From assembly GCA_030698225.1 (NCBI GenBank), contig JAUYNR010000012.1, positions 33,067 through 97,066 on the forward strand: a stretch of DNA of 64,000 nucleotides, given 5' to 3'. This document shows positions 18,820-27,307 of this stretch, one piece after another; the first letter of the stretch is position 1; every line of letters starts with the position of its first letter. A program made the position numbers and the translations under genes. Source of the DNA: Oxalobacteraceae bacterium (GTDB taxonomy: Bacteria; Pseudomonadota; Gammaproteobacteria; Burkholderiales; Burkholderiaceae_D). The notes under the pieces were generated by a model. The model was not told the DNA's origin and ran no database searches. It saw nothing but the letters and a program-made list of their open reading frames with translations.

Positions 18820-19635
18820 ATGATGACTGATGGTTATTTCTTGCCGGCGCTCAGGCGCCTGGGCCGCAAGCTGCTGGTGTGGCTAGTCAGCTGGTGGCGG
18901 ATCGTGCTGTTCGGCGTGCTGGTGTTGACGCTGGCGCTGTCGCCATCGACCTATAACCGGGCCGGCCGCAGCGCCATCGCGCGCCAGATCGTCAGCGGAA
19001 CTGCGCCGAATCTGATGTGGTTTACCGTGCTGTCGGCCCTGATCAGCGTGGTGCTGATCCGGATTGTCGTGGTCACCGCGCTCAGCTACGGCTTGTCGCG
19101 GTTCGCCATCGAAATGGTGGTGCGGGTGCTGGTGCTGGAACTGATTCCGCTCACCGCCGCCATGTTCGTGGCGCTGCGCTGTACGCTGCCGGACGGCGCC
19201 GAACTTGAGCAGATGCGCGCGCAAGGCGCGCTGGACGCGCTGCAACGCCAGGGCATAGACCCGATCCGGCACGAATTCCTGCCGCGCGTGCTGGCCGGCG
19301 TGTTTTCGGTCTGGATGCTGGGCGCGGTCAGCTGCCTGCTGACGCTGGTGCTGGCATACCTGGCGATCTACGGCTTTACGCCGTGGGCGCTGGCCGGCTA
19401 CACGCGGGTGGTCGGCCAGGTGTTCAATCCGGCCGTGAGCCTGATCCTGGTGCTGAAAATATTCTTTTTCAGTCTGGCCGTGTCGTTCATCCCGATCGCC
19501 TCCGCGTATTACGACGGCCTGGCCGCAGTACGCCGCCACCGCACCCATCTTGCCACCGGACTGGCCGGCATGGTGCGCCTGTTTGCCGTTGTACTGGTGA
19601 TTGAAGTGGCCTCATTGATGGGCAATTATTATTAA
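18820..19635 (+). CDS. MlaE-family lipid ABC transporter permease
   Basis: 271-residue inner-membrane protein of the MlaE/YrbE family, which form the permease core of MCE lipid transporters. It has about five to six hydrophobic segments. The cytosolic loop ELEQMRAQGALDALQRQGIDPIRHEFLPRVLAG corresponds to the family EQ-loop that contacts the ATPase, and the C-terminal part SFIPIASAYYDGL corresponds to the conserved MlaE tail region. It precedes an MCE protein and a lipoprotein, but no ATPase gene lies in or beside this cluster, which is unusual. Confidence 0.85.
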   Translation: MMTDGYFLPALRRLGRKLLVWLVSWWRIVLFGVLVLTLALSPSTYNRAGRSAIARQIVSGTAPNLMWFTVLSALISVVLIRIVVVTALSYGLSRFAIEMVVRVLVLELIPLTAAMFVALRCTLPDGAELEQMRAQGALDALQRQGIDPIRHEFLPRVLAGVFSVWMLGAVSCLLTLVLAYLAIYGFTPWALAGYTRVVGQVFNPAVSLILVLKIFFFSLAVSFIPIASAYYDGLAAVRRHRTHLATGLAGMVRLFAVVLVIEVASLMGNYY

Positions 19636-19685
19636 CGCAGCTTTTATTTATTCACAACCTTTGGCGCCGCCAACCGTGAACCTCC

Positions 19686-20660
19686 ATGACAGATAAAGCA
19701 AACGATACAGCGCCGATGCCGGCACCGCCGCCGATTCCCAACGTCGAGTTCAAGGCGGCCATGCTGCTGGTCCTGATGGTGGTATTGGTGTCGGCCGCGG
19801 CGATCTACCTGATGTATGCGCGCGGCGTGTTCGAATCGACCCAGAAGCTGGTGCTGGTAGCGGACGATGCCGAAGGTGTCGTGGTCGGGATGGACGTCAC
19901 GTTTTCCGGTTTTCCGATCGGGCGCGTCAGCCGCATAGAACTCAACCGCGAGGGCAAGGCGCGCATGATTGTCGACGTCGCGCAGAAGGATGCGCACTGG
20001 TTGCGCAACTCCAGCATCTTCACGATGGAACGCGGCCTGGTCGGCGCGACCCGGCTGCGCGCGTTCAGCGGCATCCTGAGCGACCCGCCATTGGCGGACG
20101 GCGCGGTGCGCAGCGTGCTGGCCGGCGATGTGAGTGCCGAAATTCCGCGGCTGCTGGCCAGCGCCAAGCAACTGATCGAAAATCTGAATGCGCTGACTGG
20201 TACCGACTCGCCGCTGGAGTCAAGCTTGCGCAACGTCCAGTCTGTCACGGAAAAACTGGCCGGCAAGAGCGGTGCGCTGGGTGTGCTCGCCGGCACCGAT
20301 GAAAATGCACAAAAACTGCTGATCACGATCGACCGCGCCAACCAGTTGCTGGCCACCGTCGACGGCCTGGCGACCAAGGCCGACAGCCAGGTGTTTGGCA
20401 GCAACGGCGTGATGCCCGAAGCGCGGGCCGCCATCGTCCAGCTCAACGGCTTGCTGCTGGACGTCAGAACCAGCATGAAAAAAATCGATGCGGTGCTGGT
20501 CGAAGCGCAGACGGTCGGCGCCAACCTTAAAGACGCCACCGCCGACCTGGCGCCGCTGCGCGCCGACGTCGACAGCAACTTGCGCAAGGTCGAGCAACTG
20601 GTCAATGAAATCAATCGCAAGTGGCCGTTCAAACGCGAAGCGGAGATCAAGCTGCCATGA
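19686..20660 (+). CDS. MlaD-type MCE domain protein
   Basis: 324-residue membrane-anchored substrate-binding subunit of an MCE lipid transport system. A proline-rich N-terminus precedes one transmembrane helix (AAMLLVLMVVLVSAAAIYLMYA, residues about 23-44). The MCE domain follows (LVLVADDAEGVVVGMDVTFSGFPIGRVSRIEL). The C-terminal 180 residues are helical (coiled-coil-like: LIENLNALTGTDSPLESSLRNVQ and further heptads). Such proteins form hexameric rings in the periplasm. The stop overlaps the next gene (ATGA). Confidence 0.9.
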   Translation: MTDKANDTAPMPAPPPIPNVEFKAAMLLVLMVVLVSAAAIYLMYARGVFESTQKLVLVADDAEGVVVGMDVTFSGFPIGRVSRIELNREGKARMIVDVAQKDAHWLRNSSIFTMERGLVGATRLRAFSGILSDPPLADGAVRSVLAGDVSAEIPRLLASAKQLIENLNALTGTDSPLESSLRNVQSVTEKLAGKSGALGVLAGTDENAQKLLITIDRANQLLATVDGLATKADSQVFGSNGVMPEARAAIVQLNGLLLDVRTSMKKIDAVLVEAQTVGANLKDATADLAPLRADVDSNLRKVEQLVNEINRKWPFKREAEIKLP

Positions 20661-21301
20661 GAATTACATCTGTTGCTGCCGCCATGCTGCTCTGCGCCTG
20701 CGCCAGCGGCCCTGCTGTGCCTGACTGGCAGATGAACGCCAAGAGCGCCATCGAGCGCGCCACCTCCGCTTACCTGTCCGGCAACGACCGGGTCGAGGCC
20801 CAGGAGTTTGCCCGTGCCCGCAGCGAGACAGCCAGTACCGGCCGGATCGCACTGGTGGCGCGCGCGGAACTGATACGCTGCGCCAGCCGCGTCGCCAGCC
20901 TGGTGCTGGAGGACTGCAGCGGATTTGACAGGCTGCGCCAGGATGCCGCCGCGCCGGAACGCGCATACGCGAACTATTTGGCCGGCATTGCGCAGCCGCA
21001 AGATATCGCGCTGCTGCCCGCGCAGCACCGCGGCGCGATCCAGGCATCCAACCCTGACGCCGCAGTGGCCGCCATCGGCGATCCGCTGTCGCGGCTGGTG
21101 GCGGCCGGCGTGCTGTTTCGCAGCGGTCGCGCCACCCCGGCAGTGCTGACGCTGGCGGTCGATACCGCCTCTGCCCAGGGCTGGCGCCGTCCATTGCTGG
21201 CATGGCTGGGCGTGCAGGCGATGCGCGCCGAACAGGCCGGCGACACGACGGAGGCGCTGCGGCTGCGCCGGCGCATCGATCTGGTGCAGACAAAGCCCTG
21301 A
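20657..21301 (+). CDS. Lipoprotein associated with the MCE transporter
   Basis: 214 residues from ATG 20657, which overlaps the mlaD-like stop codon. The N-terminus MRITSVAAAMLLCACASG has two candidate lipobox cysteines (LLCA-C). The remainder is a helical, alanine-rich protein without similarity that I recognise; it does not show the usual ABC_trans_aux pattern. Operon position suggests an outer-membrane or periplasmic component of the same lipid transport system. Confidence 0.75.
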   Translation: MRITSVAAAMLLCACASGPAVPDWQMNAKSAIERATSAYLSGNDRVEAQEFARARSETASTGRIALVARAELIRCASRVASLVLEDCSGFDRLRQDAAAPERAYANYLAGIAQPQDIALLPAQHRGAIQASNPDAAVAAIGDPLSRLVAAGVLFRSGRATPAVLTLAVDTASAQGWRRPLLAWLGVQAMRAEQAGDTTEALRLRRRIDLVQTKP

Positions 21302-21327
21302 AAACGCCGAACGAACGCCGAACGCAA

Positions 21328-21580
21328 TCAGGGCGCGACCGGCACCGTGGCCGGCATTTCTGCCCTCTCGTGGTCCGTCCTCCACTGGCTGACTACGATG
21401 CCGCCGATCAGGCCGCGCCAGCCAGCACATCGGCCCGCTTGGCGCGCAACAGGAAGGGCGCCAGCAACAGGCCGGCCAGCGAAAAGCGCAGCAGCGCGAT
21501 CCAGACCGCCGACAGATCCTTCATGGCCGGGAAAGTCGTGCCCAGACGCCGGCCACAAGCAGCCGCGCCAGAATGCCGTG
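21328..21580 (-). pseudogene. Decayed DMT/EamA-family transporter
   Basis: On the minus strand, 21539 to 21408 reads TTFPAMKDLSAVWIALLRFS and onward through a hydrophobic helix to a premature stop, the pattern of the first EamA half (TTFPAMKD at the first loop). After a shift of frame, the segment ending at 21328 reads LIGGIVVSQW plus a hydrophilic tail, like the C-terminal end of an EamA protein. The middle (some 200 residues) is missing. It is a gene collapsed by an internal deletion and a frameshift. Confidence 0.6.
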
Positions 21581-21833
21581 CAGGCGGTCAGGTATCAGCA
21601 TCTTCAAGGCTCAGGTTAAAAATCGAATCGGGGAATTTCGCAGCGCAGAGTCGGAGCTCGCGCGCGTTGCGACGCGCTTCCCGACTCCATCCGCGCAACT
21701 TGCACGAAATATAATACTATTGGCTGTATTTTTTAGACCGCATTAATATCATGCGCAAACTATCTAAATAATCAATATACTCCCTATTTAGTGCATTTAA
21801 ATCAAACTATTCAACGGGCAGGATCGGACGGAA
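21581..21833. other. Intergenic region between the DMT remnant and the aldehyde dehydrogenase gene
   Basis: No coding frame is credible. A short inverted arrangement (GTCGGAGCTCGCGCG, then GCGCTTCCCGACTCC) lies near 21651-21687. The stretch 21710-21830 is AT-rich. No clear terminator was identified. Confidence 0.4.
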
Positions 21834-23333
21834 TTACAGATCGAAACTGATCCCCTGCGCCAGCGGCAGCGCGTTGCTGTAATTGATGGTGTTGGTGGCG
21901 CGCCGCATATAGGCTTTCCAGGCGTCGGAACCGGACTCGCGCCCGCCACCGGTTTCCTTCTCGCCGCCGAACGCGCCGCCGATCTCCGCTCCGCTGGGGC
22001 CGATGTTGACGTTGGCGATGCCGCAATCGCTGGCGGCCAGAAAGCGTTCCACTTCGCGCAGATCGCTGCTGAAGATGCAGGACGACAAACCCTGCGGCAC
22101 GCCGTTGTTCAGCGCAATCGCCTGCTCCAGCGTCGTGGTGCGCACCACGTACAGGATAGGCGCGAAGGTTTCGTGCTGCATCAGCGCAGTCTGGGCCGGC
22201 ATTTCCACCAGTGCCGGCCGCACATAATGGCCGAGCGCGCAGCCGTCCACCGCCACCGCCTGACCGCCGTGCACCCGCCCGCCATCGGCGCGTGCGGCCG
22301 CCAGCGCGGTCTGCATCGCATCCAGCGCTTGCGCATCGATCAGCGGCCCGACCAGCGTGCCGGCCTGCAGCGGATTGCCGACCGGCAGCGCGTCGTAGAT
22401 GGTCTTCAGTTGCGCCACCAGCAGATCATAAATACTCTCATGCACGAACAGCCGGCGTAGGCTGGTGCAGCGCTGGCCGGCGGTACCGACTGCCGCGAAG
22501 GTGATCGCGCGCACGGCCAGCGCCAAGTCTGCGCTGGGCGCGACGATCATCGCGTTGTTGCCGCCGAGTTCCAGAATCGTGCGCGCGAAGCGCTGTGCGC
22601 AACGCTGGTTCACCGCGCGGCCCATCGCGGTGCTGCCGGTGGCGCTGACCAGCGCCACGCGGGCATCGTCGACCAGCGCGACCCCGGCAGCGGCGCCGCC
22701 GAGGATCAGCTCCGACAGTCCGGCGGGCGCATCGCGGCCGAAGCGCGCGACCGCCCGCGCAAACATGCCTTGCACCGCAATCGCGGTCAGCGGCGTCTTC
22801 TCGGACGGCTTCCAGACCACGCTGTTGCCGCAGACCAGCGCCAGCGCGGCGTTCCACGACCATACCGCGACCGGGAAGTTGAACGCGGAAATCACGCCGA
22901 CCACGCCGAGCGGATGCCAGACTTCCATCATCCGGTGGCCGGGGCGTTCGGATGCGATGGTCAAGCCATACAACTGGCGCGACAGGCCGACCGCGAAATC
23001 GCAGATATCGATCATTTCCTGCACTTCGCCCAAGCCTTCCTGCACGATCTTGCCGGTTTCCAGCGTGACCAAGGCGCCCAGCGCCGCCTTGTGGGCGCGC
23101 AGTTCATCGCCGAACAGGCGCACCAGTTCGCCCCGGCGCGGCGCCGGCACCTGGCGCCAATGCGCAAATGCCGCTTGCGCGCTGGCGATGCGGGCGCCGA
23201 CTTGCGCGGCACTATCGACCCGCAGGCTGGCCAGCGTGGCACCGTCCACCGGTGAGCGGGCAATCAGATCCCGGCCCTGATACTGGCCCAGATCCACGCC
23301 GCATTCCTGCAATACTGTTGTGATGTCGTTCAT
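21834..23333 (-). CDS. ALDH7-type semialdehyde dehydrogenase (AmaB-like)
   Basis: 499 residues from ATG 23333 with GGGAGC upstream (frame open to 23369). It belongs to the ALDH7/antiquitin branch: GVVGVISAFNFPVAVWSWNAALALVCGNSVVWKPS, LELGGNNAMIV and the catalytic cysteine in TAGQRCTSLRRLFVHES. Family members oxidise alpha-aminoadipate semialdehyde (piperideine-6-carboxylate) to 2-aminoadipate in lysine catabolism. The neighbouring saccharopine/lysine dehydrogenase-like gene, 32 bases upstream, fits that role. Confidence 0.88.
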   Translation of the reverse strand: MNDITTVLQECGVDLGQYQGRDLIARSPVDGATLASLRVDSAAQVGARIASAQAAFAHWRQVPAPRRGELVRLFGDELRAHKAALGALVTLETGKIVQEGLGEVQEMIDICDFAVGLSRQLYGLTIASERPGHRMMEVWHPLGVVGVISAFNFPVAVWSWNAALALVCGNSVVWKPSEKTPLTAIAVQGMFARAVARFGRDAPAGLSELILGGAAAGVALVDDARVALVSATGSTAMGRAVNQRCAQRFARTILELGGNNAMIVAPSADLALAVRAITFAAVGTAGQRCTSLRRLFVHESIYDLLVAQLKTIYDALPVGNPLQAGTLVGPLIDAQALDAMQTALAAARADGGRVHGGQAVAVDGCALGHYVRPALVEMPAQTALMQHETFAPILYVVRTTTLEQAIALNNGVPQGLSSCIFSSDLREVERFLAASDCGIANVNIGPSGAEIGGAFGGEKETGGGRESGSDAWKAYMRRATNTINYSNALPLAQGISFDL

Positions 23334-23365
23334 TGCTGCTCCCGTTGTCCTGTCATATCGTCGAG

Positions 23366-24457
23366 TCAAGCTGCGTAATATTGCCCGAAACGGTTGCCGA
23401 CGAAATCGGCCAGCCTGGTCTGCTCCTGCCGCACCAGCCCGGCCTGCGGCAATTTACCGGCCAGCACCAGATCGACCATCGTGCAAATCCCGGCCGCGGT
23501 GGTGATCTGGATCGCCGACAACAGCTGTCCGTTGACCTGCTGGCTGTAGATTTTCTTCGCGTAAGTCTCCTGCTCCAGACGCCCGTCGCGCATCCCGCAG
23601 ACGCTGACGAACACCAGCACCACGTCCTGCTTGGTGATCGGAATCGCGGTTTCCATGATTTCCTTGAGGATGGCGCGGCGCGCCGGCAAACCCAGTTGCA
23701 AGTCCCGGATCAGCATCTTGACGATATCCCGATGACCGGGATAGCGCACGGTCTTGTAATTCAGGTTCTCGACTCTTCCGGCCAGCGTTTCGCACAGCGT
23801 GCCCAGCCCGCCAGAGGTGTTGAAGGCTTCGTAATGGATGCCGTCCAGCGCGAATGCCTCGATCTCTTCCAGCGCCGAAGTCTCGCGCAACTGGCCGTCG
23901 ACAATCGCTTCGCAGGGATTGCAGTATTCATTGATCAGGCCGTCGGTACTCCAGGTCAGGTTGTACTTGAACGCATTGTTCGGATAGATCGGCAACGCGC
24001 CGACCCGCATGCTGACGTCGCGCAAGCGGTCGAAACGGCTGGCGACATCGCTGGCGACGATCGAAATGAAGCCCGGCGCCAGTCCGCATTGCGGCACGAA
24101 AGCGGTGCTGGCGCCGGCGGCAATCTGCTTGACGATACGGGTGCTCTCGACATCTTCGGTCAGGTCAAAATAATGCGAGCCGGCCGCCTTGGCCGCCGCC
24201 GCGATCACCGGCGTCAGGAAATACGGGCAAGCCGACAGCGTCACCTTGTGACCGTCGATCAGGCCGGTCACGGTGGAGGCGTCGGAGATATCGGCCTCGA
24301 CCACGCTGACGTTCGGGAAACCGGCCCGGCGGATGGTTTCCAGCCGCAGCGGATCGCGGTCCGCCACGGTTACTGCGTAGTCGCCGCTGTGGCACAACAG
24401 GTTGAGGATGGCGTCGCCGATTTTGCCGGCGCCCAACAGGATCAACTTGCTTGTCAT
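23366..24457 (-). CDS. Saccharopine dehydrogenase-family oxidoreductase, likely lysine 6-dehydrogenase
   Basis: 363 residues from ATG 24457, preceded by GGAGA (frame open to 24487). The N-terminal Rossmann fold LILLGAGKIGDAILNLLCHSG binds NAD(P). LTEDVESTRIVKQ and FVPQCGLAPGFISIVASDVAS are typical of the saccharopine dehydrogenase/lysine 6-dehydrogenase family. Paired with an ALDH7 enzyme it would convert lysine to piperideine-6-carboxylate and on to 2-aminoadipate. Saccharopine cleavage is the alternative, but no separate partner is present. The divergent Lrp-type gene next door is the probable regulator. Confidence 0.8.
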   Translation of the reverse strand: MTSKLILLGAGKIGDAILNLLCHSGDYAVTVADRDPLRLETIRRAGFPNVSVVEADISDASTVTGLIDGHKVTLSACPYFLTPVIAAAAKAAGSHYFDLTEDVESTRIVKQIAAGASTAFVPQCGLAPGFISIVASDVASRFDRLRDVSMRVGALPIYPNNAFKYNLTWSTDGLINEYCNPCEAIVDGQLRETSALEEIEAFALDGIHYEAFNTSGGLGTLCETLAGRVENLNYKTVRYPGHRDIVKMLIRDLQLGLPARRAILKEIMETAIPITKQDVVLVFVSVCGMRDGRLEQETYAKKIYSQQVNGQLLSAIQITTAAGICTMVDLVLAGKLPQAGLVRQEQTRLADFVGNRFGQYYAA

Positions 24458-24544
24458 CGTATTCTCCGCCTGGTTCTGCTTATTCAAGTGCGATGGGTCC
24501 AGTGTAGAACCAGGTGCTGTCAGAAAATAGAGAGAACAGTGTCG

Positions 24545-24563
24545 TCAGAATGTACTATTCTGA
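24545..24563. promoter_or_regulatory. Palindromic candidate operator between the dehydrogenase operon and the Lrp gene
   Basis: TCAGAAT-N5-ATTCTGA is a perfect 7-bp inverted repeat in the 138-base divergent intergenic region. Lrp/AsnC regulators commonly bind such imperfect or perfect dyads near their own gene and the divergent target. It lies 33 bases before the regulator start. Confidence 0.5.
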
Positions 24564-24595
24564 TACAAATTGACCAAAAAATACTACACTCTGGA

Positions 24596-25045
24596 ATGAT
24601 GAAACCGAATCTGGATGAAGTCGACAATAAAATCCTGGCCTTGCTGATGGACGATGCACGCATGCCGATCTCCACCATCGCCAAACGGGTCGGGGTCGCG
24701 CGCACCACCGCCATCGCCCGCATCGGCGGGCTGGAGAAGCGCGGCGTGATCGCCGGATACGGCCTGCGCCTGAACCAGGCCCTGTATCAGCCGGCGGTGC
24801 GGGCCTATGTCGGGATCTCGGTCGATCCGCGCCAAGCCGGCGTGCTGGTCGGCGCGCTGGAAAAAATCCCCGAAGTCGAGTCCTTGTGCGCAGTCAGCGG
24901 CGCCATCGATTACATGCTCACGCTGCGCTGCCAGTCGACCGGCGAACTCGACCATCTGCTCGACCGGATCGGCCTCATCAACGGCGTGCGGCAAACCTCG
25001 ACCTCGATCATCCTGAGCCGCCGCATTGACCGCAGCCCGATCTAA
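24596..25045 (+). CDS. Lrp/AsnC family transcriptional regulator
   Basis: 149 residues starting at ATG 24596 (a second ATG follows directly at 24599). The N-terminal winged helix-turn-helix is LDEVDNKILALLMDDARMPISTIAKRVGVARTTAIARIGGLEKRGVIAGYG. The C-terminal RAM (alpha/beta sandwich) effector domain includes VRAYVGISVDPRQ and CAVSGAIDYMLTLRC. It is divergent from the putative lysine-catabolic pair, which suggests a BkdR/Lrp-like local activator responding to lysine or a pathway intermediate. Confidence 0.9.
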   Translation: MMKPNLDEVDNKILALLMDDARMPISTIAKRVGVARTTAIARIGGLEKRGVIAGYGLRLNQALYQPAVRAYVGISVDPRQAGVLVGALEKIPEVESLCAVSGAIDYMLTLRCQSTGELDHLLDRIGLINGVRQTSTSIILSRRIDRSPI

Positions 25046-25118
25046 TTTGTTTCCAAATAGAATGTATCGCAATGATCTGCGATAAGTTCGGCCACGCCGG
25101 CTGCCCTATAATCGCGCC

Positions 25119-25592
25119 ATGAAAGAACGCTATTTACGCAGTCTGCGCCTGCTGTCCGAGTGCTATCACGGCTTCGAACAAATGTCCGCGCCCAGCATCC
25201 GCAAAACCGGTCTGACCCAGGCCCAATTCGACATCATCGCCACCCTCGGCAATACGCCGGGCATGACCTTCAAGGAACTGGGCCAGAAAACCCTGATTAC
25301 CAAGGGCACCCTGACCGGCGTCGTCGATCGGCTGGTAGCCAAGCAGCTGGTACGGCGCATCACCAGCCTGGAAGACCGTCGCAACACCATTGTGCAACTG
25401 ACTGCAGCCGGCGAGCACACCTTCGAACAGGTATTCGATCCGCACGTACAGTTTTGCAAGCAGCCATTCTGCGATTATGCGGAAGCGGATTTTGTCGCGC
25501 TCGAAGCAAACCTGGGCAGGCTCAAAATCCGGCTGGATGCGACGATTGCCGCCATCAAGAAGGCTGCACCAGGAAAAAAAAGCGGGATATGA
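25119..25592 (+). CDS. MarR family transcriptional regulator
   Basis: 157-residue winged-helix protein: an N-terminal dimerisation helix, then GLTQAQFDIIATLGNTPGMTFKELGQKTLITKGTLTGVVDRLVAKQLVRRITSLEDRRNTIVQLTAAG, the complete MarR DNA-binding core with the DRRN wing. No adjacent catabolic or efflux gene identifies the target. An inverted repeat (TTGTCAA-N11-TTGACAA) around 25636-25660, downstream of this gene, could be an operator for the next gene. Confidence 0.88.
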   Translation: MKERYLRSLRLLSECYHGFEQMSAPSIRKTGLTQAQFDIIATLGNTPGMTFKELGQKTLITKGTLTGVVDRLVAKQLVRRITSLEDRRNTIVQLTAAGEHTFEQVFDPHVQFCKQPFCDYAEADFVALEANLGRLKIRLDATIAAIKKAAPGKKSGI

Positions 25593-25816
25593 TGGTGCCG
25601 GCATGAAAAATACGTCAGAATGTGCAACCGTTTTAATTGTCAACAAGAAATTTTTTGACAACTTCCGATCCGGCAGAACTACGCAATTCCGGCAAACATT
25701 GACCTGGCATCTGGCGGCATACGAATGGAAGGATTGGTTTATATGCAGACCACGGCTAATTGCGTCAAGTCGCGAACCGACGCCGCCTGTCACCAGTTCC
25801 TATTTTGCCTATTAGC

Positions 25817-27229
25817 ATGATAAAAATCGCAGATTCGCTTGATGCAACGCAAAGTCGCCAGATGCTGCTGGAATATCAGGCGCTGCTGGATAACGTTGCG
25901 CTCGGCATCGCATTCGTCCGCGACGGACGCATCGTGCACTGCAATTTGTGCCTGAGCGAAATGTTCGGCTGGCCCGGCGAGCAACTGGTAGGACAGCCGG
26001 TCAGCCTGCTCACGGCACCGGCGGCCGAATTAAGCAGCCCTGGCGAGAAGACGCCGGACAGCGTGCCGGCGCTCGATACCGAACTGCTGCTGCAAAGGCG
26101 CGACGGCAGCACGTTCTGGTGCCGGCTGCTGGCAAATGCGATCGATCCGGCCGATCCCGGCAGAGGCGAAATCTACATCATCGAAGACATCACAGAGCGC
26201 CGCGCCACCGATGCTTCCGCGCACCGGCTGTTGCTGGAACACCAGGCGATTCTGGACAACGTTTCGCTGGCCATCACCTTCACCCGCAAACACCGGTTCT
26301 TGCACTGCAACCAGCGCTTTAGCGAAATGTTCGGCTGGCCCAGCGACGAACTGATCCAGCAGAGCACCGACACGCTGTATCCGTCGCCACAGGCGTTCGC
26401 CGAATTATCCAGCATTGCCAGGGCGACGCTGGGCAGCGGGCAACAGCTCGACACCGAGCTGCTGATGCGAAGACGCGACGGCAGCACCTTCTGGTGCCGC
26501 ATGCTGGCCAAGGCGATCGATCCGGGCGATCTCGGCCGCGGCTCGATCTACATCACCGAAGACATCACCGAACGCAGGAACGCACAGGAAGCGCTGATGC
26601 GCGCGCGCGACGACCTGGAGTTGCGGGTGCAGGAGCGTACCGCGGAGCTGGCTACCGCCAACCAGCGCCTGCAAGCCGAGATCCAGGAACGCCTGCAGGC
26701 CGAAAAACATATCCGCCACCTGGCCGATCACGACGCGCTGACCGACCTGCCGAACCGCCGCCTGCTGGAAGACCGGCTCAGGCAGGCGATGGCCGCCGCC
26801 AAGCGCAGCGGCAATCAGGTCGCCATCATGTTTATCGATCTCGACAGCTTCAAGCCGATCAACGACTTGCTCGGCCACCGGGTCGGCGACCTGCTGTTGC
26901 AGGCGGTGGCAAGGCGGCTGCGCGATCTGCTGCGTGCAGTCGACACCGTGGCGCGCATCGGCGGCGACGAGTTTGTGCTGGTGCTGCCCGACATGCACTC
27001 ACAGGAAACTGCGGGCGAGACCGCAAAAAGAATCATGACCGCGCTGGTGCAGCCATACCTGATCGAAGGCAATGCGCTGACCGTCACGGCCAGCATCGGC
27101 ATCAGCCGCTATCCGCAACACGGCACCGATGTCGACACCCTGATAGGCCGCGCCGACGACGCGATGTACCAAGCCAAGCAAATGGGGCGTAGCAATTACC
27201 AGTTCCATATCGACCGCAGCAAGGAATAG
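25817..27229 (+). CDS. PAS-PAS-GGDEF diguanylate cyclase
   Basis: 470 residues from ATG 25817 (frame open from 25760). Two similar PAS domains (residues about 13-130 and 140-265, each ending in RRDGSTFWCR.L...IYI.EDITERR) are followed by a coiled-coil linker (ARDDLELRVQERTAELATANQRLQAE) and a C-terminal GGDEF domain with the intact active site RIGGDEFVLVLP near residue 390. It should synthesise c-di-GMP in the cytoplasm. No transmembrane segment is visible, so a cytosolic cue is likely. The two PAS units probably arose by internal duplication. No strong ribosome site is visible. Confidence 0.9.
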   Translation: MIKIADSLDATQSRQMLLEYQALLDNVALGIAFVRDGRIVHCNLCLSEMFGWPGEQLVGQPVSLLTAPAAELSSPGEKTPDSVPALDTELLLQRRDGSTFWCRLLANAIDPADPGRGEIYIIEDITERRATDASAHRLLLEHQAILDNVSLAITFTRKHRFLHCNQRFSEMFGWPSDELIQQSTDTLYPSPQAFAELSSIARATLGSGQQLDTELLMRRRDGSTFWCRMLAKAIDPGDLGRGSIYITEDITERRNAQEALMRARDDLELRVQERTAELATANQRLQAEIQERLQAEKHIRHLADHDALTDLPNRRLLEDRLRQAMAAAKRSGNQVAIMFIDLDSFKPINDLLGHRVGDLLLQAVARRLRDLLRAVDTVARIGGDEFVLVLPDMHSQETAGETAKRIMTALVQPYLIEGNALTVTASIGISRYPQHGTDVDTLIGRADDAMYQAKQMGRSNYQFHIDRSKE

Positions 27230-27251
27230 TTTTTCCATTTCCGCACACCAA

Positions 27252-27288
27252 TAAAAAAAGCCAGCCGGCAAATTTCTGGCGGCTGGCC
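27252..27288 (-). terminator. Rho-independent terminator of the yajC-secDF operon
   Basis: Read on the minus strand, a GCCAGCC/GGCTGGC stem (27260-27266 against 27281-27287) is followed by seven T residues. It lies just beyond the secF stop codon, which ends the operon. Confidence 0.8.
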
Positions 27289-27307
27289 TGGCAATGATTC
27301 AGGACGT

